Assembly: GCA_016794505.1 (NCBI GenBank) | Contig: JAEUJZ010000037.1 | Coordinates: 310,001-374,000, forward strand | DNA: 64,000 nt | Origin: Myxococcales bacterium | GTDB lineage: Bacteria; Myxococcota_A; Polyangia; Palsa-1104; JAEUJZ01 | Direction of reading: 5' to 3' | Position numbers and translations under genes: made by a program | Part shown: piece by piece, positions 1-9,334 of the stretch | How the letters are laid out: each line of letters opens with the position of its first letter | Position numbering within the stretch: the first letter of the stretch is position 1 | The notes under the pieces: generated by a model | What the model was told of the DNA's origin: nothing | Databases searched by the model: none | The model's input: only the letters and a program-made list of their open reading frames with translations

Positions 1-1
1 G

Positions 2-148
2 CTGACCATTCTGGAGGCCCGCGGCATCGGCCTCAGCCCAGCGCAGCGGGACCAGATCCTGGCGTGCAGAGAGGAAGCTCGGATCGGGAACTGGCTACGC
101 CGCGCCGCTGCTGCGGCCACCGCTTTCGACGTGCTGGACGCGGACTAA
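2..148 (+). CDS. C-terminal fragment of an unrecognised protein
   Basis: The frame is open from the window edge to a TAA at 146-148 and encodes the last 48 residues of a protein whose start lies outside the window. The tail is helical and ends in an Arg/Ala-rich stretch (WLRRAAAAAT) before VLDAD. Its pattern (an SPAQRDQILAC turn, then a WLRRA helix) resembles the end of Rpn/DUF4351-type or putative transposase-like proteins that are common in myxobacteria. With so little sequence this is only a suggestion. It converges on the minus-strand gene ending at 206. Confidence 0.55.
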   Translation: MTILEARGIGLSPAQRDQILACREEARIGNWLRRAAAAATAFDVLDAD

Positions 149-205
149 GCGGCGCAGAACCGCGCGCCCCTGAGTCCTCCACGGCAGTCGGCGGCGCCTG
201 GGTCC

Positions 206-1060
206 CTATTTGCTGGGCGGCGCGGGCGGCGTGGGCGGAGCCGGCGGGGTCTTTTCGCGGCGCTTGGGGGCGGCGCGGGCGACGGAATAAAGCGGCGGGA
301 ACGCGGCCTGGCCGGCCTCGCGCAACAGGAAGTGGGCGCCGCGGGCGACCTCGGCATAGAGCGCCGTGAGGACGGCGAAGCTGCGCCAGGCGACGTCGCG
401 GCTGGCCTGCGGACCTTGGCTGCGTAGCTCGCGGGTGATGCGGCCGGACAGGTCAAGCGCGTCCTTGGCATCTTCAGCGCGATAGAAGCGCAGGTCCTGC
501 TTGAGCGTCGCGGCCTGCGCGCGATACAGGCCGGCGAGGCGGCTTAAGTCTTCGGCCAGATCCAGATAGCCCTGCCCGCTGCGGATGTCATCGACCTGGG
601 CGCGCAGCGCGGCATCGTCGCGAAAGTGATAGGCGCAGACATCGAGCATGCGACCCCGCAGCGCGCTCGCTTCCGCCATAAGCTCCACGGGCAGGCGCGT
701 CCCCGAGGCGCCGGCTTCCTCGCGCGCAAGCTGCGCCTGCGTCCACAGCACCGCTTCTGCCGCCGGCCGCAGGTCGTCGAGCGCACTGTGATCAAACTCC
801 GCCCTGGGCAGCGCCGCTAAGCGAGCCAGAATCGCCCGATCCAAGAGCCGCGGCACCGTATCCGAAAGCACAAAGCTCGCGGCCATTCGCGCATCGCCGC
901 GCGGCTGGCTCACCTGCGCCGCAGGCAGCGCATCGATTCGCGCCCGAATGCGCAGAAACGCTGCTTCTCCCGGCTCGATCGCCGCCTTTGCGCCGGCCCC
1001 TTTACGGACCGCAGGCGCCTTCTTACCCGTCGCTGTCTTCGTTGGCTTTTTGCTTGGCAT
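206..1060 (-). CDS. Hypothetical helical protein with basic N-terminal and proline-rich C-terminal tails
   Basis: The protein has 284 aa when started at the ATG at 1060 (MPSKKPTKT); upstream in-frame codons show no protein-like sequence. Residues 1-30 form a Lys/Ala/Pro tail like those of histone-H1-like bacterial proteins. Residues 35-255 are predicted to be mostly helical with no signal peptide or membrane segment. The last 20 residues are a proline-rich tail (PPAPPTPPAPP). I do not recognise a catalytic motif. The basic tail suggests nucleic-acid contact or a flexible linker, but that is inference. It is divergent from the sensor kinase gene at 1243, and the 182-bp gap between them should hold both promoters. 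Confidence 0.7.
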   Translation of the reverse strand: MPSKKPTKTATGKKAPAVRKGAGAKAAIEPGEAAFLRIRARIDALPAAQVSQPRGDARMAASFVLSDTVPRLLDRAILARLAALPRAEFDHSALDDLRPAAEAVLWTQAQLAREEAGASGTRLPVELMAEASALRGRMLDVCAYHFRDDAALRAQVDDIRSGQGYLDLAEDLSRLAGLYRAQAATLKQDLRFYRAEDAKDALDLSGRITRELRSQGPQASRDVAWRSFAVLTALYAEVARGAHFLLREAGQAAFPPLYSVARAAPKRREKTPPAPPTPPAPPSK

Positions 1061-1242
1061 ACATGAATCAAAAAACGGCGACCGCAAGCGAGGCAAGGGG
1101 AAATTATCGCCCGACGCAGATCCCTGGTGGAGCTGAACACACCGGTCATGGCTGCGGGGACGCGTACCGCGCGGTCCTACGGTCCGCAGCCAGACCGGCC
1201 CAGCCACCAGCCCGCCCGTCGAACGTGATACATTCAGCGGGA
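1061..1242. promoter_or_regulatory. Divergent intergenic region
   Basis: This 182-bp gap separates divergent genes starting at 1060 (minus) and 1243 (plus), so it should carry both promoters. A direct repeat CGGTCC-TA-CGGTCC lies near 1182-1195. I see no confident -35/-10 pair and no clear Shine-Dalgarno sequence in front of 1243 beyond AGCGGGA. Confidence 0.4.
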
Positions 1243-4131
1243 ATGCGCTCTGTCGCTGTGCTGATCATCCTGGGCCTGCTGCTTGCCATGGGCTGCAGCG
1301 CCCCGGTCGACGGACCAGAGCGCCCTCCCCCAGAGCGCGTGCGCGCGTACAGCGGCACATGGGAATATCGCTATGGCGAGTCGCCCATCGCGCCCGACGG
1401 TCGCTTTCTGTGGTCGCTGCCCGATGAGGCCCGCAGCGATCCAAGCGCAGGCTGGCGCCCGACGCAGCAGACGCACAACCCACCCGGCCGAAGCGGCCAC
1501 GCGTATCTGTGGTTGCGCACGCGCGTGCCGCCCCTTGCCGCGGATCCATGGGGCGCATCGCGCCTGATCCTGCAGCTTGACTTCGTCGAGCAGAGCTTCG
1601 AGGCATTCCTCGATGGGCAGATGATCGAGCGCTTCGGTGTGCTCGATGGGCCCACAGCGCGCCGTTTTCCCGGTTTTCAGAACCACTTTCTGCCCCTGCC
1701 CGAGCGTGTAGCCGGCCGTCTGCTGGTGATCCGTGTGTACTCGCCGCATGCCCGCATCGGGTTCCCGACGCCACAACACCTGGGCGAGTACACGCATGTG
1801 CTGTCGGCCGTAGTGCAAGAAGGCCTGGGCCCCGCGCTGATCGGTGTGCTGCTCTTGACCGCTGGCTTGGCCTTGTTGTCGCTGTTTCTCGTGCAGCGCA
1901 GCGAGACCGACCTGCTTCTGTACGGCCTGTGCTTGCTGAGCTTGGGCGTGTATGTCCTGTGCCGCTCGACCATCCGTTCCTATTTCATATCCGCCGCGGT
2001 CGTCTGGTACTACGTCGAGCTAAGCAGCCTGTGCTTCTCAGGCGGGTTCTTGTCGCTGTTCGTGGCGCGCATGCTGGGGCGAGACCGACTCAACCTGCTG
2101 CCAGCTTTGGCTGCCCTCTTCTTTTTGTACTTCGCCTTCGCCAGCTTGTTGGTGATCAGCGGACGCGTTCACATCGTCAACACATCCGAGATTCTGAAGT
2201 ACCTGTTCCTGCTGTTCATGCTGCTGGTGATCGGCAAGACGCTGGCCAGTACTCTGCGCGGCGAGCTGTATGGCCGCATGCTCAGCGTGGGCCTGCTCAT
2301 CGCCGCGGCCTTTGCCACGTGGCAGGTCTTGCAAGAGATGCGGGTGCTGCCGCGCACTGGCTTTTTGGGTCACTATCCGGCGGCGCTGTTCGCGCTGACG
2401 CTGGGCGTGATCTTGTCGCATCGCGTGCGTCGCGCGCAGCGTCAGTTGGCCGACTATTCGACACTGATGCAGCTCAACTTTGAATCGGCGCGCACGCGGT
2501 CCCCGCGGCAGCATGCCCACCGCGTGCTGGCTGAGCTTCTGCGCATGCTGCAGGCCGAGCGAGCGCTGCTGTTTACCTGCGATGACGACGGCAATGCGGT
2601 GAAGCTCTTGGCCGCTCGCGATGCGCGCGGTGACGTGTCCTCGGCCGTTGGTGAAGAACATCCGTCGATCCCGGCGCCGGCTCGCCATGCTCTTGCGACG
2701 CGTCAGGTAACCGCCGAGCAGCGTGTGGCCGATGACTCGCTGGGAGCGCGCGTGGCCGCCGATCTCGGCATGCGCTTCAGCGAGCTTGCAGTGCCGCTTC
2801 TGGTCCATGATCAGCTGCTGGGTGTGCTGTATCTGCACGACAGCGTGGTCGGCATCGGCCACAGCGAGCGCGTGTTGGTGCAGGGACTCAGTCGGCAGAT
2901 CGCGCTGCACTTGCTGGGCGCGCGGACTAGCACGCTAGAACAGCAGACACAGCACGCACAGCGCTTGCTCGACGAACAGCAGCAGCTCTTGCTGCAGGTG
3001 GGTCGCTTAGCGCGCGGTGATCTGCAGTCGCCGATCACGGTGCCAACGGAAAGTCAGCTCAGCGCGCTGGCGGGTCTTCTCGATGGCATGCGCCGCGATC
3101 TGGCCGCCAAGATAGCCGAGCTTACGAGCAGCCGCGTGGCAGCACAGAAGCTCAATGAAGAGCTGCGCTTTCAGATCGAGCAGCGCATTCAGCGGCTCTT
3201 AGATCAGGCGCTAAGCAGCGGCAGCAGCAGCCATCCGTTCCAGCGCAGTCAGTGGCTAGAAGCCGGAGAGCTTCTGGGCGATGGCTACCGCGTCGTCGGC
3301 GTGCTCGGCCAAGGGGCCAGTGGCAGCGTCTATGACGTCGAGCGCCTGCGCGATGGTCGCCGGCTGGCCGCCAAGGTGATCTCGGCCAAGGCCCAGAAGG
3401 AAGCCATCCTGCAGTTCGCTCGCGAAGCGCAGATTCTGGCGCGACTGAGCGATCCACATGTTGCGGCCATCGTCGATGTCGATCTGACAGATACGCGCCT
3501 GCTGTTTCTGGTGATGGAACGGGTCCCAGGCACACCGCTCAGTCAGTGCATGGATCGCTATCGCGATGTGCGGGGTGCGTGCCGCGTGCTCTCGCAGATC
3601 GCAAGCGGCCTGCGCACCGTGCATGCCCACGGCGTCGTCCACCGCGACCTGAAGCCCGCCAATGTCTTGGTGGCGCAGGTCGACGGCGAACCACAAGCCA
3701 AGCTGGTCGACTTTGGGCTTTCGACCTTGAGCCAGCAGGAAGCCGTGGCGCGCGAAGCCCGCGAGCAGCCCGGTCTGCTGGTCGGTTCGCCGATGTATGT
3801 GGCGCCTGAGCTGTACGTCGGCTCGCACCGCGCCCAGCCGCCCTCGGACATCTTTAGCCTTGGCGTCATCGCCTATGAGCTGTTGATCGGTGTCCTGCCG
3901 TTTTCTCGGCCGCCGGTTGTCAGTCGCTATCGCGGTGAGGCGCTGCAGCTTCGGTCTGTGCAGTCCCTGCGCAGCGATCTGCCCGATTCTTTGTCGGCCC
4001 TGATCAGCCGCTGCTTGGCGGAAGATCCTGCGCAGCGCCCCAGCGCCGACGAGCTCTTCAGCGCGCTTGCGACCTGGGCAACCCATGACGACAGCCACGC
4101 GAAGCAGCCCGCAGGAGGCCACGCCCGATGA
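1243..4131 (+). CDS. 7TM-DISM-type receptor fused to GAF and active Ser/Thr kinase domain
   Basis: The protein has 962 aa. Starting at the ATG at 1243 gives a clean lipoprotein-like signal (hydrophobic run ending AMGC, Cys18). Residues 35-190 look like an extracellular beta-sandwich of the 7TMR-DISMED2 kind, with a FLDG turn and a WLRT strand. Residues about 193-400 contain seven or so hydrophobic helices. A GAF domain spans about 427-565 and a coiled coil about 566-660. The eukaryotic-type kinase domain covers about 680-940, with a Gly loop (GQGASGSV), Lys711, HRDLKPAN at 800-807, DFG at 823-825 and an APE-like APEL motif, so it should be catalytically active. It probably senses an extracellular ligand and phosphorylates cytoplasmic targets. 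It overlaps the next, paralogous gene by 4 nt (ATGA), implying translational coupling and equimolar synthesis. Confidence 0.88.
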   Translation: MRSVAVLIILGLLLAMGCSAPVDGPERPPPERVRAYSGTWEYRYGESPIAPDGRFLWSLPDEARSDPSAGWRPTQQTHNPPGRSGHAYLWLRTRVPPLAADPWGASRLILQLDFVEQSFEAFLDGQMIERFGVLDGPTARRFPGFQNHFLPLPERVAGRLLVIRVYSPHARIGFPTPQHLGEYTHVLSAVVQEGLGPALIGVLLLTAGLALLSLFLVQRSETDLLLYGLCLLSLGVYVLCRSTIRSYFISAAVVWYYVELSSLCFSGGFLSLFVARMLGRDRLNLLPALAALFFLYFAFASLLVISGRVHIVNTSEILKYLFLLFMLLVIGKTLASTLRGELYGRMLSVGLLIAAAFATWQVLQEMRVLPRTGFLGHYPAALFALTLGVILSHRVRRAQRQLADYSTLMQLNFESARTRSPRQHAHRVLAELLRMLQAERALLFTCDDDGNAVKLLAARDARGDVSSAVGEEHPSIPAPARHALATRQVTAEQRVADDSLGARVAADLGMRFSELAVPLLVHDQLLGVLYLHDSVVGIGHSERVLVQGLSRQIALHLLGARTSTLEQQTQHAQRLLDEQQQLLLQVGRLARGDLQSPITVPTESQLSALAGLLDGMRRDLAAKIAELTSSRVAAQKLNEELRFQIEQRIQRLLDQALSSGSSSHPFQRSQWLEAGELLGDGYRVVGVLGQGASGSVYDVERLRDGRRLAAKVISAKAQKEAILQFAREAQILARLSDPHVAAIVDVDLTDTRLLFLVMERVPGTPLSQCMDRYRDVRGACRVLSQIASGLRTVHAHGVVHRDLKPANVLVAQVDGEPQAKLVDFGLSTLSQQEAVAREAREQPGLLVGSPMYVAPELYVGSHRAQPPSDIFSLGVIAYELLIGVLPFSRPPVVSRYRGEALQLRSVQSLRSDLPDSLSALISRCLAEDPAQRPSADELFSALATWATHDDSHAKQPAGGHAR

Positions 4132-7121
4132 GCCGCATGAGCCATGCAGCCGCACAGGCGTGGGCCGGCCTTCGTCGCTGGCGCGCGGTCCCTGGCGTGA
4201 CGTCCTATCGCAGGCTTGCGACGCTCTGCGGCCTGCTGGTCTTGGCGGTGATGAGCTGTCGCAGCGCAGAGCTCAGCAGCGACGTCCCCGTGACCCAAGG
4301 CATCGCGCCCTATGTCGGTGCCTGGCAGTACCGGTATGGCGAATCACCCGTACTTCCCGACGGAAGCCAGGCCTGGTCGCGCGATGCGGCACCCAGCGCC
4401 GCCTGGCAGAACACGCAGCGCCTGCACAACCCACCAGGCCGCAGCGGCCGCGCCGATCTGTGGCTGCGCACATGGCTCAGCGGACCGGCTGCCGTCGACC
4501 CCACGCTGTTTTTGCACGAAGTCGATCAGTGCCTCGAAGCATTTCTCGATGGCGAGCGCATCGCGCGTTTCGGCCCGATGCAGGGGGATGCACAGCGCTT
4601 CATTGCCAAGCGCCCGATCTATCTGCCCTTGGGCTCACAGCCGACGGGCAAGCTGCTGACCTTGCACCTGCGATCGGTCTATTCCGATATCGGACTGATC
4701 CGGCCGCCACTTTGGGGCGGACGCGCCGAGCTGTTTGCAGATGCCATCCACAAAGGGCTGCCGTTTCTGATTGTGGGCTTGATTGCCTGGGTGCTGGGCG
4801 CAGGCGTGCTGGGCCTGTTTCTGCTGCAGCGTCGCGAGCGCTTGTACCTTTTGTACGCCGTGCAGTGCCTGAGCATCGGCGCCTATCTGCTGAGCCGCTC
4901 GCAGGCGCGGGCGTATCTGTTCGATCACCCGGCGCTGTGGCGCCTGATCTTGGTGGCTTCGTTCTGCCTGATCAGCGCGTCGATGTGTGCCTTCATCGCG
5001 CAGCTCTTCGACGACGGCTGGTCGCGCTTCATGCGCGGGATGGGCGTGGCCAACGCGCTTTTGTTCTTCCTGGGCATGCTGGGCACGCTGACCGGCGTCA
5101 TTCACTTGGAGCTGTTCCTAAAAGCCTCGCTTCTGTTCTGGCTGCCCTTTTCTGTGGCCATCTATGGCGCAGCGATCCATGGCCTTTTGCGTGGCAACGC
5201 GGACGCGCGCATCCTCGCCTTGGGTCTGCTGGGCACCAGCCTGCTTGCCGTGCCGCAGGTGCTGGTCGCGCTGCACATCCTGCGCATGGAATTCGATGTG
5301 CGCGCACTCACCGGCATCGTCTTCATCGGCGCCATGGGGACGATCTTGGTCCGGCGCTATCGCGCGTTCTTGCAGCGCCTGGGTGACTACTCTGCCGTGC
5401 TGGGAACCAGCCTGTCGTCGACGCAGCACAGCGGCAGCCAAGAACACGCGGACAGCACGCTGCAGGCCCTGCAGCGACTTCTGCAAGCCGAGCGCGCCGT
5501 GCTGTTTCTGTGCGATGAGTCGACCGGCGGCCTGCGCGTGCTTGCGGCGCGCACCGCCCAAGGCCGACTGAAGGATGCCGCTGCCGCCACCGCGGGCTGC
5601 GATCCAGTCACGCTGGATGCCGTTGAAAAGAAGCGCCGACCGGCCATGCGTCAGCGTCTTCGTCGCAACCAGGAAACCCCGTCATCGCAGGCCCAAACCC
5701 AGAGCGTGATGGCGGCCCCGCTTCTGGTCCAAGGCCGCCTGTTGGGCGTCGTGTACCTGGAAGCGTCGGCCAGTCGCCGCGAGTTTCAGAACGAAGATCT
5801 CGAAATCCTGATCGAGCTCGGCAACCACGTCGCGCTGACCTTGACCGCCCAGCGCGCCGATGACTTGGAAGAACAGAGCACGCATACCAAGCGCAAGCTC
5901 GATGAGCAGCGCAGCCTGCTGGCCGCAGCAGCCCGCCTGGCGAAGGGCGAGCTTCAGACCCCCGTTCCCATCGACGAAGGTCACGAGCATGCCCCCTTGG
6001 CCCGCGCCATCGAAGACATGCGGCGCGATCTTTTGGCCAAGCTGCGGGCGCTGCAAGAAAGCCACGCCGCCGAACAGCAGCTAAACAGCGATCTGCGCCA
6101 CCAGCTTGGCCGGCGGCTGCTGCAGGTCAGTCAGCACGGCGGCTTGTCCGATGTTGCGCTCGACGAATCGCAGCGCAGTGATGGCACCGCTGGCTCGCGC
6201 GACGCCCCCACGCTGCCACCGGGAGCTCCCTTGGGGCGCAACTATCGCGTGGTGACGCAGCTTGAAGTTCACGGCGGCTATCAGCTGTACCAAGTGCAGC
6301 GCAGCTCGGATCAAAAGCGCTTTGTCGCCAAGGTGGTGTCGAACGCCGCCCACCCTGCCCTGCTCGCTCGCTTCGCGCGCGAAGCCAAGCTGCTCACCGT
6401 CCTTCGCGATCCCTACCTCGACAGCATCGTCGATATCGATCAAGCGCCGGATGGCACCGCCTTTCTGATCTGCGAGCGCCGCCCCAGCCGCACGCTGCGC
6501 CACCTGCTCAGTCTGCCGCGCACGCTCGATGCGGCCCTGTGCATCCTCGCTCAGCTTGCGGCCGGGCTGCGTGTGCTGCATCAACACGGCATCGTCCATC
6601 GCAACCTGCAGCCCCAGAGCGTACACGTCAGCCTCGACGATGCGCCCTACCGCGTGCAGCTTGTCGACCTGGGCCTCGCAGCCGTGACAGCGGGTGGGCA
6701 CCCCGAGCTCGCCGACTTGACCTCGACCGCAGCGCAAGCCGCCATCCACGCGGACGACGTCCTGGCCGAAAGCACCGACGAGGCACGCCAGATTCGCCGC
6801 TATCGCGCCCCCGAGCTCGCCGCTGGGCTGCACGCCGCAACGCCGCAGTCGGATGTGTTCGGCTTCGGCTTGCTGGCGCTTGAGCTCTTGGCCAGCGAGC
6901 GCAGCCAGGCCGAGATCCCGGCGTCCGAGACCGCACCGCCAACGCCACAGGGCAGCGCGGCCCGTCTGTCGACGATCCCTGGCCTCGACGCCATGCTGGT
7001 CTCGCGGCTTGCTGCCTGCCTGCACCGCGAACCGGCACAGCGCCCCAGCAGCGAGGTGCTGTACAGCGCGCTCGCCAGCTATCTACCCACGCCGCCTTCC
7101 GCTCCGCACCGCGCAGGCTAA
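4128..7121 (+). CDS. Paralogous 7TM-DISM/GAF receptor with a pseudokinase domain
   Basis: The protein has 997 aa and the same architecture as its upstream neighbour: a lipoprotein-like signal (AVMSC, Cys44), an extracellular domain with the same HNPPGRSG and FLDG motifs, 7TM at about 205-412, GAF at about 438-578, a coiled coil, and a kinase-like domain at about 699-988. The VAIK-type Lys735 is kept. The Gly loop is degraded, HRDLK has become HRNLQ (catalytic Asp to Asn826, Lys to Gln828) and DFG has become DLG (Asp847). A catalytic Asp replaced by Asn normally abolishes phosphotransfer, so this is most likely a pseudokinase. Being coupled to the active paralogue by ATGA, it may form a heteromeric receptor or act as an allosteric partner; this is inference. 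Confidence 0.88.
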   Translation: MSRMSHAAAQAWAGLRRWRAVPGVTSYRRLATLCGLLVLAVMSCRSAELSSDVPVTQGIAPYVGAWQYRYGESPVLPDGSQAWSRDAAPSAAWQNTQRLHNPPGRSGRADLWLRTWLSGPAAVDPTLFLHEVDQCLEAFLDGERIARFGPMQGDAQRFIAKRPIYLPLGSQPTGKLLTLHLRSVYSDIGLIRPPLWGGRAELFADAIHKGLPFLIVGLIAWVLGAGVLGLFLLQRRERLYLLYAVQCLSIGAYLLSRSQARAYLFDHPALWRLILVASFCLISASMCAFIAQLFDDGWSRFMRGMGVANALLFFLGMLGTLTGVIHLELFLKASLLFWLPFSVAIYGAAIHGLLRGNADARILALGLLGTSLLAVPQVLVALHILRMEFDVRALTGIVFIGAMGTILVRRYRAFLQRLGDYSAVLGTSLSSTQHSGSQEHADSTLQALQRLLQAERAVLFLCDESTGGLRVLAARTAQGRLKDAAAATAGCDPVTLDAVEKKRRPAMRQRLRRNQETPSSQAQTQSVMAAPLLVQGRLLGVVYLEASASRREFQNEDLEILIELGNHVALTLTAQRADDLEEQSTHTKRKLDEQRSLLAAAARLAKGELQTPVPIDEGHEHAPLARAIEDMRRDLLAKLRALQESHAAEQQLNSDLRHQLGRRLLQVSQHGGLSDVALDESQRSDGTAGSRDAPTLPPGAPLGRNYRVVTQLEVHGGYQLYQVQRSSDQKRFVAKVVSNAAHPALLARFAREAKLLTVLRDPYLDSIVDIDQAPDGTAFLICERRPSRTLRHLLSLPRTLDAALCILAQLAAGLRVLHQHGIVHRNLQPQSVHVSLDDAPYRVQLVDLGLAAVTAGGHPELADLTSTAAQAAIHADDVLAESTDEARQIRRYRAPELAAGLHAATPQSDVFGFGLLALELLASERSQAEIPASETAPPTPQGSAARLSTIPGLDAMLVSRLAACLHREPAQRPSSEVLYSALASYLPTPPSAPHRAG

Positions 7122-7129
7122 AAGCCGGC

Positions 7130-7165
7130 TGAAACATGTGAAACATCGTGAAACAGTGTGAAACA
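7130..7165 (+). repeat. Four TGAAACA repeats at helical spacing
   Basis: Exact copies of TGAAACA begin at 7130, 7139, 7149 and 7159, so the spacing is 9, 10 and 10 bp, close to one DNA turn. The cluster lies 10 bp after the stop of the pseudokinase gene and about 150 bp upstream of the persulfide dioxygenase-like gene. Direct repeats on one DNA face typically bind a transcription factor cooperatively. No regulator can be named from the sequence. Confidence 0.6.
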
Positions 7166-7312
7166 GGGCCGTCTCCGCCTGGCTCGCGGGCTGGGCCGAC
7201 CTGGGGCCCCAGGCTGGCAAGGTAGGCGCGCGGGCCGCCCTGGGAACTTCCGCATCGTGGCATGCCCATTGCTCTTCTTCGACTCGCAACCGCCCCACAG
7301 GAAGAGGACACC

Positions 7313-8218
<906 letters not shown>

Positions 8219-8270
8219 CGCGCAGCACACCAAGTTGGCGCGCTTGCGTGGTGGCCGGCAACTAACAGGC

Positions 8271-9272
8271 ATGCACGCCGCGCGACCCCGATGTCTTTCG
8301 TTCCTTTCTTTCTTCCTTCCTTCCTTCCTTCCTTCGGTCCTCGCGTTCCTCTGCGTGGCTTGCTGCGCGTGGCAGCCCGCCGCTGCAAACGCACAGCCGC
8401 CTCTGCAGATGGCGACCTCACCAGAAGCCTACACACCCCCTGTGGCCTGGCCTGCGCCGCCGCCCGCTGGGGATGATCTGCCAGTCATCCTGCCGACCGC
8501 GTTTCGCATCAACAACCCCACGCGCAACATCGCCCTGCGCTTAAATCTTGAGCTTGGCACCGTCGGTGTGGCCAAGCACACCATCCAGTTCAGCCAGGAT
8601 GGATCCGAGCTCGATTACATCAACGAAGGCGGCCAGAACAACCTGTTTTTCTTTGCGCGCATCTCGGCCGAAGTCGAGCTGTTCCGTCGCCACACGCTGA
8701 TCTTTCTGTACCAGCCCATCGACCTGCGCACCGAACAAGTCCTGGCCCGCGATCTGCGCATCGATCAGCTGGACTTTCCCAGCGGTACGCCGGTCAACTT
8801 CCGCTATGGCTTTGACTTCTATCGCTTCAACTATCAGTTCGACTTCTTTCGCAGTCGCCGGCACGAGCTAGCCATCGGCGTCGGTCTGCAGATCCGCAAC
8901 GCGGCCATCTCGTTCACGTCGGCGGACGGCGCGCTGCGTCGCGTAAACAACGACATCGGCGTCGTACCGCTTTTGCATCTGCGCGCTCGCACCACGTTCA
9001 AAAACGGCCTGTTCATCGGCACCGAGGTCGATGGTCTGTATGCGCGCGGTCGCATCATCACCGGCAGCCTGTACGAGTTTGAAGGCGCGATCCTCGACGC
9101 ATCGCTGCGCATCGGTTTGTCGCTTACCAGCTTTATGGAGACCTTCCTCAACCTGCGCTATCTCGGCGGGGGCGCACAGGGCTTCAGCCAGGACGATCCG
9201 CCGCCGGGCGATGGCTATACCAACAACTGGCTGCACACAGTCGTCACGTCGATCGGCTTCACCATCCGGTAG
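8271..9272 (+). CDS. Outer-membrane beta-barrel protein with repeat-encoded signal peptide
   Basis: The 333-aa protein starts at the ATG at 8271. The first 42 residues form a signal peptide ending near AAANAQ. Its hydrophobic core (FLSFFLPSFLPS) is encoded by a TTCC tandem repeat. The mature protein is a series of alternating hydrophobic/polar strands with many aromatic residues, few Cys, and a terminal aromatic/Arg-containing strand (SIGFTIR), as in small outer-membrane barrels of 12 or so strands. I cannot assign a substrate. Gain or loss of a single TTCC unit would shift the frame at the signal peptide, so expression could switch on and off. Confidence 0.75.
   Translation: MHAARPRCLSFLSFFLPSFLPSVLAFLCVACCAWQPAAANAQPPLQMATSPEAYTPPVAWPAPPPAGDDLPVILPTAFRINNPTRNIALRLNLELGTVGVAKHTIQFSQDGSELDYINEGGQNNLFFFARISAEVELFRRHTLIFLYQPIDLRTEQVLARDLRIDQLDFPSGTPVNFRYGFDFYRFNYQFDFFRSRRHELAIGVGLQIRNAAISFTSADGALRRVNNDIGVVPLLHLRARTTFKNGLFIGTEVDGLYARGRIITGSLYEFEGAILDASLRIGLSLTSFMETFLNLRYLGGGAQGFSQDDPPPGDGYTNNWLHTVVTSIGFTIR
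8313..8335 (+). repeat. TTCC tetranucleotide microsatellite
   Basis: Five complete TTCC units plus TTC run in tandem here, inside the signal-peptide codons of the beta-barrel gene, preceded by related TTCCTTTC units from 8301. Because the unit length is 4, slippage by one unit changes the reading frame. Such repeats are a classic phase-variation mechanism in surface-protein genes of other bacteria; whether it operates here is inference. Confidence 0.8.
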
Positions 9273-9334
9273 CGGCCACATCCTGCTGCGCACGCCTTGC
9301 TTTTGCCAGCGATTCGTCCCGACAATAACTAGCG

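Noticed and set aside
4067-5386. A 439-codon plus-strand open frame overlapping the pseudokinase gene
   Set aside because: It lies in a different frame from the clearly homologous receptor, is Arg/Pro/Ala-rich and has no domain pattern.
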